From contig NZ_JRQQ01000008.1 in assembly GCF_001625325.1 (NCBI RefSeq), positions 62,001 to 126,000 on the forward strand: 64,000 bases of DNA. The letters are read 5' to 3'. The stretch comes from Croceicoccus estronivorus. Lineage in GTDB: Bacteria; Pseudomonadota; Alphaproteobacteria; Sphingomonadales; Sphingomonadaceae. Every line of letters starts with the position of its first letter. The stretch's first letter is position 1. The notes under the pieces were generated by a model. The model was given only the letters and a program-made list of their open reading frames with translations, was not told the DNA's origin and searched no databases. A program made the translations under genes and the position numbers. Of the stretch, positions 8,363-17,838 are shown in pieces.

Positions 8363-8528
8363 GGGAGCTTGACTTTCCGTTTCAGGAGGGCACTAGGCGC
8401 GGCGGCTTTTGACAGCGCCTGCCTGCTATGGCAAGGCGCGCGCCGCGCTCCTGCAGGGAGTTTCACGTTAGCATTCGAATCGTGCATCGCATTGCCGCCG
8501 GCCACGGCGGGTTAATTGAGGATTTTCC

Positions 8529-8849
8529 ATGGTAAAGCCTGAATGGGGCACCAAGCGTACCTGCCCGAAATGCGGTACCCGCTTTTATGACTTGGGCAAG
8601 GATGAGCCGGCCACCTGCATCGATTGCGGAAGTCAGTGGTATCCTGAGCCTGTGCTGAAGTCCAAGCAGCCGATTCCTTTCGAGGAAGAGAAAGAAAAGA
8701 AGGTCGAAGAGCAGGACTCGGATCTTGCCGACGATGATCTCGGCGACATCGATGACGACGGCGATTCGCCCGATAACGATGTCGATCTCGGCGGTGACGA
8801 TGACCTCGGCGTGCCCGGTAAGTCAGGCGACGACGACGACGATAATTAA
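8529..8849 (+). CDS. TIGR02300-type FYDLN acidic zinc-ribbon protein
   Basis: A 106-residue protein with two CxxC pairs (CPKCGTRFYDL at about 12-22 and CIDCG at about 31-35), which should bind one zinc ion. The FYDLGK stretch gives the family its name. The C-terminal half is extremely acidic, with long runs of Asp and Glu. The family is typical of alphaproteobacteria and has no assigned function. A TTGAGGA site sits 7 nt before the ATG. It diverges from aroA across a 166-bp spacer in which I see no clear operator. Confidence 0.85.
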   Translation: MVKPEWGTKRTCPKCGTRFYDLGKDEPATCIDCGSQWYPEPVLKSKQPIPFEEEKEKKVEEQDSDLADDDLGDIDDDGDSPDNDVDLGGDDDLGVPGKSGDDDDDN

Positions 8850-8948
8850 ACCTCTTGCCAAGGGCGGGACGTGCCACTAGAGGGCGGCGTCCCAGCCATA
8901 TGGCAGGGAACGATATATCCCCCAGGGTGTATCGGAATGTGAATGGAC

Positions 8949-9024
<76 letters not shown>

Positions 9025-9054
9025 TTCGATTTACAAGTCGGTCATTCGACCGCA

Positions 9055-9089
9055 CGCTGGCCGACGAGCTTTCGTCCGCCGGCGTTTTT
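9055..9089 (+). terminator. Terminator of tRNA-Ala
   Basis: CGCTGGC-C-GACGA (9055-9067), loop GCTT and TCGTC-C-GCCGGCG (9072-9084) form a 12-bp stem with one C-C mismatch and one T-G pair, followed by five T residues. Confidence 0.85.
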
Positions 9090-9147
9090 CGCGTTTAGCC
9101 CCAGGGCGGCGCACAAGTGGCGGAGCGCATGTTCGACAGGAGCCTCC

Positions 9148-10572
9148 ATGTTTGATTCACTGGCCGATCGTCTCGGCGGCGTATTCGATCGTCTGCGTGG
9201 GCGCGGCGCGCTGAATGAACAGGATGTGCGCGATGCAATGCGGGAAGTTCGCATTGCGTTGCTCGAAGCGGACGTGGCCTTGCCGGTTGCCCGCCGTTTC
9301 ATTGATGCGGTCACAGAGAAGGCCGTCGGCCATCAGGTGCTGAAGTCGGTCACGCCCGGCCAGCAGGTCGTCAAGATCGTCAATGACGAACTGGTCGAAA
9401 TGCTGGGCGGTGACGAGACTGTCGGTCTTGAACTGGAAGCCAAGCCGCCGGTCGTTATCATGATGGTTGGTTTGCAGGGCTCCGGTAAGACCACCAGCAC
9501 TGCAAAGCTTGCCAAGCTGCTCAAGGAAAAGCAGGGCAAAAAGGTGATGATGGCGTCGCTCGACGTCAATCGCCCCGCCGCGCAGGAACAGCTGGCCGTG
9601 CTGGGCGAGCAGGCCGGTGTTGCGACATTGCCGATCATCGCCGGTCAGGCGCCTGTCGATATCGCCACGCGTGCACTCCAGTCGGCCAAACTGCAGGCGG
9701 TCGATGTCCTGATGCTGGATACTGCCGGCCGTTTGCATGTCGATGATGCGCTGATGGCTGAGATGAAGGCCGTCGCCGGCATTTCCTCACCCAAGGAAAC
9801 CCTGCTGGTCGTCGATTCTCTCACAGGCCAGGACGCGGTCAATGTGGCGCAGAGTTTCGCTGGAGGAGTCGATCTGACCGGCGTGGTGCTCACCCGGATG
9901 GATGGCGATGCCCGCGGCGGCGCTGCGCTTTCCATGCGTGCGGTTACGGGCAAGCCGATCAAGTTCGCCGGCACCGGCGAAAAGATCGATGCGATCGAAC
10001 CTTTCCACCCGAGCCGGGTCGCGGGCCGTATCCTCGGCATGGGGGACGTGGTCTCCCTGGTCGAAAAGGCCGCCGAGGTTGTCGAGAAGGAAGAGGCTGA
10101 GCGTCTGGCCGAGCGGATGATGAAGGGGCAGTTCGATATGAACGACCTTCGCAGCCAGCTCAAACAGATGCAGAGCATGGGTGGTCTTGGCATGCTGGCC
10201 GGGATGATGCCGGGCATGAAGAAAGCCAAGGCGGCAATGGCGGCCGGGGGCGTGAACGACAAGGTTCTCGTCCATATGGATGCGATCATCGGTTCGATGA
10301 CGCCGAAGGAACGGTCCAACCCCGCGTTGCTCAATGCCAAGCGCAAGAAACGGATCGCCGCCGGTTCCGGCACGCAAGTGCAGGATGTGAACAAACTCCT
10401 GAAGATGCATCAGGAGATGGGCCGGGCGATGAAACAGATCAAGAAGATGGGCGGTCTCAAAGGGCTTGGCGCACTGTTCGGTAAGGGCGGGCTGAATGCC
10501 GCGATGCCTGGCCTGGGCGGCGGCGCTGGAGGGCTTCCGCCCGATCTCCAGAATTTTATGAACAAGAAGTAA
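9148..10572 (+). CDS. ffh: Signal recognition particle protein
   Basis: GTPase that with 4.5S RNA delivers nascent membrane proteins to the inner membrane. The 474-residue protein has the N domain (1-90), then the G domain with P-loop GLQGSGKTTSTAKLAK, DTAGRLHVDD and TRMDGDARGGAALS. A methionine-rich M domain (about 310-474) follows, with many Met residues between 325 and 370. It heads the run ffh-rpsP-rimM-trmD-rplS, a common bacterial arrangement joining protein export with ribosome assembly. Confidence 0.96.
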   Translation: MFDSLADRLGGVFDRLRGRGALNEQDVRDAMREVRIALLEADVALPVARRFIDAVTEKAVGHQVLKSVTPGQQVVKIVNDELVEMLGGDETVGLELEAKPPVVIMMVGLQGSGKTTSTAKLAKLLKEKQGKKVMMASLDVNRPAAQEQLAVLGEQAGVATLPIIAGQAPVDIATRALQSAKLQAVDVLMLDTAGRLHVDDALMAEMKAVAGISSPKETLLVVDSLTGQDAVNVAQSFAGGVDLTGVVLTRMDGDARGGAALSMRAVTGKPIKFAGTGEKIDAIEPFHPSRVAGRILGMGDVVSLVEKAAEVVEKEEAERLAERMMKGQFDMNDLRSQLKQMQSMGGLGMLAGMMPGMKKAKAAMAAGGVNDKVLVHMDAIIGSMTPKERSNPALLNAKRKKRIAAGSGTQVQDVNKLLKMHQEMGRAMKQIKKMGGLKGLGALFGKGGLNAAMPGLGGGAGGLPPDLQNFMNKK

Positions 10573-10604
10573 TTTTGGTATTTTACGAAAGAAAGGTCAA
10601 ATAA

Positions 10605-11054
10605 ATGGCAATTTCCCTGCGTTTGTCGCGCGGTGGCGCGAAGAAGCGGCCTTATTACCGGGTCGTGGTGGCCAACAGCCGCTCACCCCGTGACGGTAAG
10701 TATCTGGAGCAGGTAGGCATCTATAACCCGCTGCTCCCCAAGGGTGATGAAGGTCGCGTCAAGCTGAACGAAGATCGCGTTCGTTACTGGCTGGGCGTTG
10801 GCGCGCAGCCGACCGATCGTGTCGCTCGTTTCCTCGATGCCGCCGGTATTAAGGAACGTGCAGCTACGAGCAACCCGAAGAAGGGTGAGCCGGGCGAAAA
10901 GGCCAAGGAACGCGCTGAAGAAAAGGCCGCCAAGCTGGCTGAAGCGGAAGAAGCAGCCAAGGCTGCTACAGAAGCGCCTGCTGCTGAAGAAGCCGCAGAA
11001 GCAGAAGCTCCGGCTGCTGAAGAAGCTGCTGCAGAGGAACAGGCCGAAGGTTGA
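10605..11054 (+). CDS. rpsP: 30S ribosomal protein S16 with long Ala/Glu tail
   Basis: The first 80-85 residues are a standard S16 ([47 protein letters not shown]). The following 60 residues are a low-complexity tail of Ala, Glu and Lys, ending in repeats such as [12 protein letters not shown]16 of many bacteria is only about 80-90 residues, so the tail nearly doubles the length; similar tails occur in sphingomonads. AAAGG lies 8-9 nt before the ATG. The gene follows ffh after 32 nt. Confidence 0.95.
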   Translation: MAISLRLSRGGAKKRPYYRVVVANSRSPRDGKYLEQVGIYNPLLPKGDEGRVKLNEDRVRYWLGVGAQPTDRVARFLDAAGIKERAATSNPKKGEPGEKAKERAEEKAAKLAEAEEAAKAATEAPAAEEAAEAEAPAAEEAAAEEQAEG

Positions 11055-11060
11055 TAGACC

Positions 11061-11552
11061 TTGGGACAGGACAAGACCGTCACTCTGGCTGCCGTTACCG
11101 GCGCACATGGTGTGACTGGTGAAGTCCGCCTGAAGCTGTTTGGGGAGGGCGTTTCGGCGCTCTCCCAATACAAGAGCTTCAACAACGGCGCGTTGACGTT
11201 GAAGAAGTTGCGCGACGACAACAAGGGCGGGGCGGTTGCTCGCTTTGCCGAAGTGACGGATCGCACTGCGGCTGAAAAGCTGCGGGGTACGGCCCTGACA
11301 GTCGCTCGTTCAGCCTTGCCCGAATTGGGAGAAGGCGAATATTACCACGCCGATCTGATCGGCCTCGACGCTGTTTCGGACAGCGGCGAACCTCTGGGCA
11401 GGGTGGTTGCGGTCGAAAACTTTGGCGCGGGTGACGTGATCGAGATCGAGCGTCCCAACGGCAAGCGCTTCATGGTGCCAATGCGGGGCGACGCAGTTCC
11501 TGAATGGGATACTGCGCGGTTGGTCGTGATGACCGAGTTTGCGCAGATATGA
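11061..11552 (+). CDS. rimM: 16S rRNA processing protein RimM
   Basis: Assembly factor for the 30S head, binding S19. The 163-residue protein has the N-terminal domain signature [21 protein letters not shown] and the PRC-barrel C-terminal part ([28 protein letters not shown]). The only in-frame start matching the family is TTG at 11061, six nt after the rpsP stop, with AAGG just upstream. Its stop overlaps the trmD start by 4 nt. Confidence 0.92.
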   Translation: MGQDKTVTLAAVTGAHGVTGEVRLKLFGEGVSALSQYKSFNNGALTLKKLRDDNKGGAVARFAEVTDRTAAEKLRGTALTVARSALPELGEGEYYHADLIGLDAVSDSGEPLGRVVAVENFGAGDVIEIERPNGKRFMVPMRGDAVPEWDTARLVVMTEFAQI

Positions 11553-12295
11553 CGTTCGTGGCAACGGTTCTGACGCTCTATCCGGAGATGTTTCCCGGCC
11601 CATTGGGCATTTCGTTGGCTGGCCGCGCGTTGGCAGAAGGCATCTGGACCTGTGATGCTGTCCAACTGCGTGATTTTGCGGCCGACAAGCATCGTACCGT
11701 GGATGACACGCCTGCTGGCGGCGGTGCGGGTATGGTGTTGAAAGTCGATGTTCTGGCGCGTGCAGTGGATCATGCGCTGGAGCGGAACCCCGACTGCCCC
11801 GTTCTGGCCATGACGCCACGGGGAAAGCCGATAACTCAGGCCCGTGTCCGCAAGTGGGCGGCAGGCCCAGGTCTGACGATCCTGTGCGGGCGATTTGAAG
11901 GCTTTGACGAACGCATATTCGAAGGGCGTCCGGTCGAGGAGGTTGCGGTTGGCGATATCGTGCTTTCCGGGGGCGAGCCGGCCGCTCTGATGACACTCGA
12001 CGCTTGCATTAGGCTGCTTCCCGGCGTAATGGGCGCGGCCGAAAGCGGGCATGAAGAGAGTTTCGAACAGGAACTTCTCGAATATCCGCAGTTCACCCGA
12101 CCTGTCGAATGGGAAGGGCGCACGATTCCTGAAGTGCTGCGATCGGGGGATCATGCGAAAATTGCTGCCTGGCGGAAACAAAGGGCGGCAGAAGACACAC
12201 GGTTACGCAGGCCGGACCTTTGGGAACGCCATCGGGGCGTTCGGGACCAGTCTGCCTCTGGCGCGCGGTATGAAAATGGGGACCAGGCTCAATGA
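11549..12295 (+). CDS. trmD: tRNA (guanine-37-N1) methyltransferase
   Basis: SAM-dependent SPOUT enzyme that makes m1G37 in tRNAs and prevents frameshifting. The 248-residue protein shows the opening [18 protein letters not shown], then [14 protein letters not shown]. The knot region [28 protein letters not shown] also matches. The start ATG at 11549 overlaps the rimM stop (ATGA), and the stop overlaps rplS in the same way, so rimM, trmD and rplS are tightly coupled. Confidence 0.95.
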   Translation: MTFVATVLTLYPEMFPGPLGISLAGRALAEGIWTCDAVQLRDFAADKHRTVDDTPAGGGAGMVLKVDVLARAVDHALERNPDCPVLAMTPRGKPITQARVRKWAAGPGLTILCGRFEGFDERIFEGRPVEEVAVGDIVLSGGEPAALMTLDACIRLLPGVMGAAESGHEESFEQELLEYPQFTRPVEWEGRTIPEVLRSGDHAKIAAWRKQRAAEDTRLRRPDLWERHRGVRDQSASGARYENGDQAQ

Positions 12296-12669
12296 ACCTG
12301 ATTCAACAGATTGAGGCCGAGGAAATTTCCAAGGCTGCGAAGGATATTCCTGAATTCCGTCCCGGTGATACGGTACGCGTCGGCGTGAAGGTCGTCGAAG
12401 GTACCCGTACCCGTGTTCAGAATTACGAAGGCGTCTGCATCGCCCGTTCAAACCGTGGCATGGGTTCGAACTTCACTGTCCGCAAGATCAGCTTCGGCGA
12501 AGGTGTGGAACGTGTGTTCCCGCTGTACTCGCCGAACATTGACAGCATTACCGTCGTCCGTCGCGGTATCGTGCGGCGGGCGAAACTCTACTATCTGCGT
12601 GGCCGCACTGGTAAACGTGCGCGCATTGCAGAACGGCGCGATAATCAGGGCGCCGGCCAGGGGGCTTGA
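12292..12669 (+). CDS. rplS: 50S ribosomal protein L19
   Basis: L19 sits at the subunit interface. The 125-residue protein carries the family blocks [41 protein letters not shown] and [13 protein letters not shown]. It is the last gene of the ffh operon; a strong terminator starts 31 nt after its stop. Confidence 0.96.
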   Translation: MNLIQQIEAEEISKAAKDIPEFRPGDTVRVGVKVVEGTRTRVQNYEGVCIARSNRGMGSNFTVRKISFGEGVERVFPLYSPNIDSITVVRRGIVRRAKLYYLRGRTGKRARIAERRDNQGAGQGA

Positions 12670-12699
12670 GAGCCTTACGCCGCACATAGCGAATTCGCG

Positions 12700-12741
12700 A
12701 AAAGGGCGTCCTGGCAAGTCAGCCAGGGCGCCCTTTTCTTT
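12700..12741 (+). terminator. Terminator of the ffh-rplS operon
   Basis: AAAAGGGCG-TCCTGGC pairs with GCCAGGG-CGCCCTTTT around the loop AAGTCA, and the downstream side runs into T-rich sequence (12734-12741). A long near-perfect stem. Confidence 0.85.
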
Positions 12742-12773
12742 GCCGTTTCCATCAACACCGATCTTCAGGAACG

Positions 12774-13982
12774 ATGATGAGCAGTAGCTCGATACAGCAC
12801 AGTCGTGACCGCCGGGCGCTTGGCGTGGGTGGAGCCTGGGCGATGGCCGTCGGCGGGATGATCGGTGGTGGCATATTCTCCACTCTGGGGGTCGTCATTT
12901 CGGTTGCCGGGGAATGGGCATGGCTTAGCTTCCTGATCGGAGGCGTGGTCGCCTTGGCATCCGGTCATTCCTATTCAGCATTGACGCGTCAGCTCGACAG
13001 GCCGGGCGGCAGCTATGCGTATCTTAGGGCGATGAACTGGAACCGGGCGGCCCGATATGTCGCCTGGCTGCTGATCTTCGGCTATACGCTGACGGTTGCG
13101 GTTTATGCGGTGACATTCGGTGCGTATGCGGCCCATGCCATGGGGCAGGACGGCATGGTCGCCAGGCTGGCCGGTGTTACCGCTATCTTCATCCTGATGG
13201 GTGTAAACCTGCTCGGGGCGTCCGAAGCTTCGGCGCTTGAACAGTTCGCCGTGTGGGGCAAGCTGGCCATTTTGTTCGGCCTTGCTGCTATCGGACTGTG
13301 GCACTGGGCGCCGGACAAGCTCATTTTGGATCCGGGGCAGCCAGTCGGATGGCACGGAGCCCTTGTAGGGACCGGAGTGGTCTTCATGGCATATGAAGGC
13401 TTCCAGTTGTTGAGCTACGACTATGACGAGATGCGCCATCCGGCGCGTACCATTGCCCTAGCAATGCCACTGGCAATTGTCGTGACCTGCTTTGCCTACA
13501 TATTTGTAGCCGTCGGGGCCGGGATGCTTGCTGGTGGGCCTGCCATCGTTCAGCAGGAAGAAGTTGCCCTTGCTCTTGCGGGGCAAGAGGCAATGGGGGC
13601 ATTCGGGTTCTATGCGGTAACTGTCGCGGCGGTTTTTTCGGCATCCTCCGCGATCAACGCCACGGTATTCGCTACGGCCCGGTTGGCTGAAACCGCGGCC
13701 AAGGACGGTGAACTGCCGCAACTGTTCGCCCGTCGTGACAAACGCAATGTGCCTTGGGCAGGGACATTGCTGATTTCCGCCGTGGCGGCCGTGTTGGTCA
13801 TGGTCGGCGGCATCGAGGGATTGGTTGAAGGCGGGAGTTTGGTCTTCCTGCTGATCTTTTCGCTCGTGAATACATTGGCGATTCTTCGCAAGGCGGGGAC
13901 CAGGTGGGTGGCCGGGGTCGGGCTGGCCGGCTCGCTCTCTGCTGCGGTTATGCTGGTGCTTTATCTTATTGGAGTTGTGTGA
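12774..13982 (+). CDS. APC-family amino acid permease
   Basis: Inner-membrane secondary transporter of the amino acid-polyamine-organocation superfamily. The 402-residue protein has about 11-12 hydrophobic helices. The unwound first helix carries the signature VGGMIGGGIFSTLG (about 25-38), and the second region has RPGGSYAYLR. APC proteins of this length without a large C-terminal domain usually import amino acids, but the substrate cannot be told from the sequence. AGGA lies 5 nt before the ATG at 12774; a second ATG follows immediately. It stands alone between the ribosomal operon and asd. Confidence 0.85.
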   Translation: MMSSSSIQHSRDRRALGVGGAWAMAVGGMIGGGIFSTLGVVISVAGEWAWLSFLIGGVVALASGHSYSALTRQLDRPGGSYAYLRAMNWNRAARYVAWLLIFGYTLTVAVYAVTFGAYAAHAMGQDGMVARLAGVTAIFILMGVNLLGASEASALEQFAVWGKLAILFGLAAIGLWHWAPDKLILDPGQPVGWHGALVGTGVVFMAYEGFQLLSYDYDEMRHPARTIALAMPLAIVVTCFAYIFVAVGAGMLAGGPAIVQQEEVALALAGQEAMGAFGFYAVTVAAVFSASSAINATVFATARLAETAAKDGELPQLFARRDKRNVPWAGTLLISAVAAVLVMVGGIEGLVEGGSLVFLLIFSLVNTLAILRKAGTRWVAGVGLAGSLSAAVMLVLYLIGVV

Positions 13983-14057
13983 ACTTGTGCCGGCGGTTTA
14001 CGGCGTCTACGCGCGCTGTTCCGCCGTGCAGAAAACGGTGAAAGGAAGGTTGTTTCG

Positions 14058-15083
14058 ATGGGTTATCGAGTAGCGGTTGTCGGTGCGACGGGTAATGTCG
14101 GGCGCGAAATGCTCGCCATTCTGGCCGAGCGTGAATTCCCTTGCGACGAAGTGGCGGCAGTTGCCAGCCCACGTTCGACGGGAATGGAAATCGACTTTGG
14201 CGAGACCGGCAAGAAGCTGAAGGTGAAGAATATCGAGCATTTCGACTTCACTGGCTGGGATATCGCCCTGTTTGCCGCAGGGTCGGGGCCGACCAAAATC
14301 TATGCTCCCAAGGCAGCAAGCCAGGGTTGTGTCGTGATCGACAACAGTTCGCTCTATCGCATGGATCCGGACGTGCCGTTGATCGTGCCGGAAGTGAATC
14401 CGGATGCGATTGACGGCTATACGAAGAAGAACATCATCGCGAACCCGAATTGTTCGACCGCGCAGATGGTCGTTGCGCTCAAGCCGTTGCACGATGCGGC
14501 AGGGATCAAGCGTGTCGTCGTTTCAACCTACCAGTCGGTTTCCGGCGCGGGCAAGGCTGGCATGGACGAGTTGTTCGAACAGAGCCGGGCTATCTTCGTC
14601 GGAGACTCGGTTGAGCCGAAGAAGTTCACGAAGCAGATCGCCTTCAACGTCATTCCGCATATCGACGTCTTCCTCGACGATGGTTCGACCAAGGAAGAGT
14701 GGAAGATGGTCGCGGAAACGAAGAAGATCCTCGATCCGAAGGTGAAGCTCCACGCAACTTGCGTGCGCGTGCCTGTCTTCGTTGGCCATGCTGAAGCGAT
14801 CAACATCGAATTCGAGAATGAAATTTCCGCTGAGAAGGCGCAGGATATCCTACGTGAGGCCCCGGGCATCATGCTTGTCGATAAGCGCGAGGATGGCGGA
14901 TATGTTACCCCGATCGAATGCGTTGGCGACAGCGCGACCTATATCAGCCGGGTGCGGGAAGATCCGACCGTCGATAATGGTCTGTGCCTGTGGTGCGTGT
15001 CTGACAACCTGCGCAAAGGTGCGGCATTGAACGCGGTGCAGATTGCGGAACTGCTGGGCCGCCGCCACCTCCAGAAGGGCTGA
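14058..15083 (+). CDS. asd: Aspartate-semialdehyde dehydrogenase
   Basis: Reduces aspartyl phosphate to the semialdehyde that feeds lysine, diaminopimelate, threonine and methionine synthesis. The 341-residue protein has the NADP-binding start VAVVGATGNVGREML, the catalytic cysteine C132 in NPNCSTAQ, and the substrate-binding STYQSVSGAGKAGMDEL. The catalytic His is in the ATCVRVPVFVGHAE stretch. A GAAAGGAAGG site precedes the ATG. It is followed by a terminator shared with the convergent emrB. Confidence 0.95.
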   Translation: MGYRVAVVGATGNVGREMLAILAEREFPCDEVAAVASPRSTGMEIDFGETGKKLKVKNIEHFDFTGWDIALFAAGSGPTKIYAPKAASQGCVVIDNSSLYRMDPDVPLIVPEVNPDAIDGYTKKNIIANPNCSTAQMVVALKPLHDAAGIKRVVVSTYQSVSGAGKAGMDELFEQSRAIFVGDSVEPKKFTKQIAFNVIPHIDVFLDDGSTKEEWKMVAETKKILDPKVKLHATCVRVPVFVGHAEAINIEFENEISAEKAQDILREAPGIMLVDKREDGGYVTPIECVGDSATYISRVREDPTVDNGLCLWCVSDNLRKGAALNAVQIAELLGRRHLQKG

Positions 15084-15096
15084 CGTTCCCAAATCG

Positions 15097-15134
15097 GCCT
15101 GGTCCGGTCGGCACAGGTTGCGACCGGGCCAGGC
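15097..15134. terminator. Bidirectional terminator between asd and emrB
   Basis: A 14-bp inverted repeat with one mismatch (15097-15110 and 15121-15134) around a 10-nt loop lies between the two convergent genes. There is no strong T-run on either side, so efficiency is uncertain. Confidence 0.6.
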
Positions 15135-15150
15135 TCGGTAACTTATGCGA

Positions 15151-16752
15151 TCAGTGCCCTGACGGCGGGGGCGTGAAAGTGGGTCGCGACTGGACCTTGA
15201 GCATCATGACCAGCGGGATGTTGGCTATCGCGAGCCACATCATCAGGTGAAAGTCATCGATATAGGCGACCATGGCCGCCTGTCGGCTGATTTCGGCATT
15301 GACCACAGTCAGGGCAGTTTCGCCGATCGACTGGTAACGCTCCACCGTGGAGACATCCATCATGCCGGCAAAATTGCCATCCATCTGGCTTGTCAGATCG
15401 CTGTGGCTCACCTGAACATTTCGGGAAAACAGCGCCATCATGACAGAGATGCCGATAGATGAACCGACCGAACGGAACAGGTTGAGCAGGCTGGAGCCTT
15501 CGGCGCGCAGATGGGGCGCAAGCGTTGCGAACGCAGTCACATTGATTGGCAGGAACGCCAGGCCGGTACCGAACCCCATGATTATGCCCGATGAGATGAT
15601 GTGATAGCGGTCAACATCGAGTGACCAGCCTGACATCATGTACAGGGAATATCCCAGCATGGCTGTTCCCGTACCGATCAGCAGGCGTGCATCCACCCCA
15701 CGCCGAACCAGCCAGCCAGCCACCTGCATGGAAACAAGCACGCCTATGCCACGCGGCATCATGAGAATGCCCGCGTCGATAGTGTCATAGCCGAGCAGAG
15801 TCTGGAGCAATGGCGGTAGCAGCGCCATGTTGGCGAACATGACGACACCGGTGGCGACCATGAAAATCATGGCGATTGTGAAATTGAGGTCGGCGAAGAG
15901 ACGGCGATCGAACAGTGGGTGATCGACCGCGATGAAATGGAGCAAGGCGACCCAGATCGCTGAGAGTATGATCCCGAGGTAGATCCAGCTTTCCGTTGCA
16001 TCGAACCAGTCGATTTGCGGTCCGCGGTCCAGCAGCATCTGAAGCGCGGCCAAGGCCGCTGCGACGAGAATGAAGCCCACAAAATCGAACGGTCGGGCCG
16101 TCTGCTCGCTCTTCGGCAATTGCGCTATGAGTATGCTGAGCGCGCTGACACCCAGGGGGACGTTGACGTAGAATATCCAGCGCCAGTTCCAGTTCTCCGT
16201 CAGCCATCCGCCCAGCACGGGCCCGACAATCGGCCCGACGATAACCCCCAGGCTCCACAGCGCCATGATTTGCGCGTGTTTGCTCGGCCGTGTGGCATCG
16301 AGCATGGAGCTTTGGCTGAGGGGAAGAATGAAGGCTCCCGAAACGCCCTGCATAGCCCGGAAAATCACCATTTCTTCCAGGTTTTGAGCCATGCCGCACA
16401 TCATCGATGTTATGATGAAGCCGGATACCGAGAAGATGAACAGCCGCCGTGTGCCGACGCGATTGGAGAGCCACCCGGTCAAAGGCAGGGCAACCGCACT
16501 TGCGATGATATAACTGGTCAGAACCCAGGTCACCGTGTCCGGCTGCGCACCCAATGCCGACTGCATGTGTGGCAGAGCGACGTTGGCAATGGTGGAATCG
16601 AGCACCTGAATCAGTGCGGCCAGCATGGTGCCGATCATCAGCAGCCCATGATTGGCAACCGGGTAACGCGGTGAATCCTCTATCGCTGTCGAAGCCGGTT
16701 GGGGCTCCCTCCGCGATCCGCGGCCCAGAGGCGAAGCTGCACCACTTGCCAA
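15151..16752 (-). CDS. emrB: DHA2-family MFS drug exporter (EmrB-like)
   Basis: Inner-membrane proton-driven exporter with about 14 helices, 533 residues. Family marks are LDSTIANVALP in the first helix, TWVLTSYIIASAVALPLTGWLSNRVGTRR (motif A) and the helix 5 motif GPIVGPVLGGWL. It starts 3 nt after the stop of the HlyD-type partner, and together they should form a tripartite pump with an outer-membrane channel (none is encoded here). The substrate is unknown; EmrAB pumps export hydrophobic toxicants. The first 35 residues are non-conserved. Confidence 0.88.
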   Translation of the reverse strand: MASGAASPLGRGSRREPQPASTAIEDSPRYPVANHGLLMIGTMLAALIQVLDSTIANVALPHMQSALGAQPDTVTWVLTSYIIASAVALPLTGWLSNRVGTRRLFIFSVSGFIITSMMCGMAQNLEEMVIFRAMQGVSGAFILPLSQSSMLDATRPSKHAQIMALWSLGVIVGPIVGPVLGGWLTENWNWRWIFYVNVPLGVSALSILIAQLPKSEQTARPFDFVGFILVAAALAALQMLLDRGPQIDWFDATESWIYLGIILSAIWVALLHFIAVDHPLFDRRLFADLNFTIAMIFMVATGVVMFANMALLPPLLQTLLGYDTIDAGILMMPRGIGVLVSMQVAGWLVRRGVDARLLIGTGTAMLGYSLYMMSGWSLDVDRYHIISSGIIMGFGTGLAFLPINVTAFATLAPHLRAEGSSLLNLFRSVGSSIGISVMMALFSRNVQVSHSDLTSQMDGNFAGMMDVSTVERYQSIGETALTVVNAEISRQAAMVAYIDDFHLMMWLAIANIPLVMMLKVQSRPTFTPPPSGH

Positions 16753-16755
16753 GGG

Positions 16756-17838
16756 TCAGGAATCCTTGTCGCGGGTAAACACCGTTACATTAACGGACAG
16801 GCCCGCAATGAGGGGGCGTGGGCTCTTGCTGTCGATTGCAATACGCACTGGCACCCGTTGAGTGACTTTGACCCAGTTGCCGGTCGCATTCTGGGCGGGA
16901 AGAATGGAAAATTCAGAACCGGTGCCCGCACCGATCGATGCGACGTGACCTTTGAGAGATATTCCCGGATAGGCATCGAGGTCGATCTTCGCGCGTTGGC
17001 CGACCCGCATGTTTTCCAGATCGGTTTCCTTGAAATTGGCTTCGATATAGCTGTCGTCGCTCTTCACGATGGTCACGACGGGAAGACCGGTGACGATCAT
17101 TTGCCCCTTCTGCAGTCGATCAGCTTCCGCAACGACCCCTGAAACGGGCGCACGCACTTCCGTGCGTTTGAGATTGAGCCGGGCGGTTGCGCGCTGGGCG
17201 TCCGCAACGGCAATCTGCGGATTTACACCGGGGACGGCGGAGCCGGTCGCCAGTCGGGCCCGTGCTTCGGTCTGACGGGCGAGGGCATCACGCAGCGATG
17301 CTCTCGCCTGTTCAACCGCATGTTGGGCCGCGTCATAATCGGCTTTGGTGGTGAAGCCACGGTTCCAAAGCGCCTTCTGCCGCGAGAAATTGGCTTCGGC
17401 AAAGGCGATATCTTCACGGGCGGAGGCGATGTCCGCGCCTGACAGGTCACTGTCGTTCGCCAATGCGGTGACATTGGCCTGGGCGGTGGCCAGTGATGCG
17501 GTCGCCTGTTCGACCTGTAACCGGAACGGCTCGGGGTCGATGCGGAACAGCAGCTGGCCAGCCTTGATGTGCTGGCTTTCCTTTACAAACACTTCATCGA
17601 TCAGGCCGCCGACTTCGGCACTCACCGAAACCTTGTCCTGCTGGACATAGGCATTGTCCGTGGACACCTTGCCTTGTTGCAGGAACCAATATGTCACACC
17701 GCCGATGAGCAGCAGCAGCGGGACAGTCAGCATAGCAATCAGGCGCAGCCGCTTGTTGGCGATGCGTTCCATGCCCTCGTTACCTGGCAGGTCCGCGCTG
17801 GCATGTTCGTCCTGGAATGTGGGATCGGCCTCAGCCAT
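16756..17838 (-). CDS. emrA: HlyD-family membrane fusion protein (EmrA-like)
   Basis: Periplasmic adaptor of the EmrB pump. The 360-residue protein has one membrane anchor (about 31-52, AMLTVPLLLLIGGVTYWFL), then the biotinyl-lipoyl part (VSAEVGGLIDEVFVKESQHIKAGQLLFRID). A coiled-coil hairpin rich in Ala, Gln and Arg (about 107-190) follows, then the beta-barrel (VRAPVSGVVAEADRLQKGQMI). It overlaps the marR gene by 8 nt and is followed by emrB after 3 nt, giving the operon marR-emrA-emrB. Confidence 0.88.
   Translation of the reverse strand: MAEADPTFQDEHASADLPGNEGMERIANKRLRLIAMLTVPLLLLIGGVTYWFLQQGKVSTDNAYVQQDKVSVSAEVGGLIDEVFVKESQHIKAGQLLFRIDPEPFRLQVEQATASLATAQANVTALANDSDLSGADIASAREDIAFAEANFSRQKALWNRGFTTKADYDAAQHAVEQARASLRDALARQTEARARLATGSAVPGVNPQIAVADAQRATARLNLKRTEVRAPVSGVVAEADRLQKGQMIVTGLPVVTIVKSDDSYIEANFKETDLENMRVGQRAKIDLDAYPGISLKGHVASIGAGTGSEFSILPAQNATGNWVKVTQRVPVRIAIDSKSPRPLIAGLSVNVTVFTRDKDS

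Noticed and set aside
8866-8893. Terminator after the FYDLN protein gene
   Set aside because: Only a 6-bp stem (GGGACG/CGTCCC) with a 16-nt loop and no T-run.
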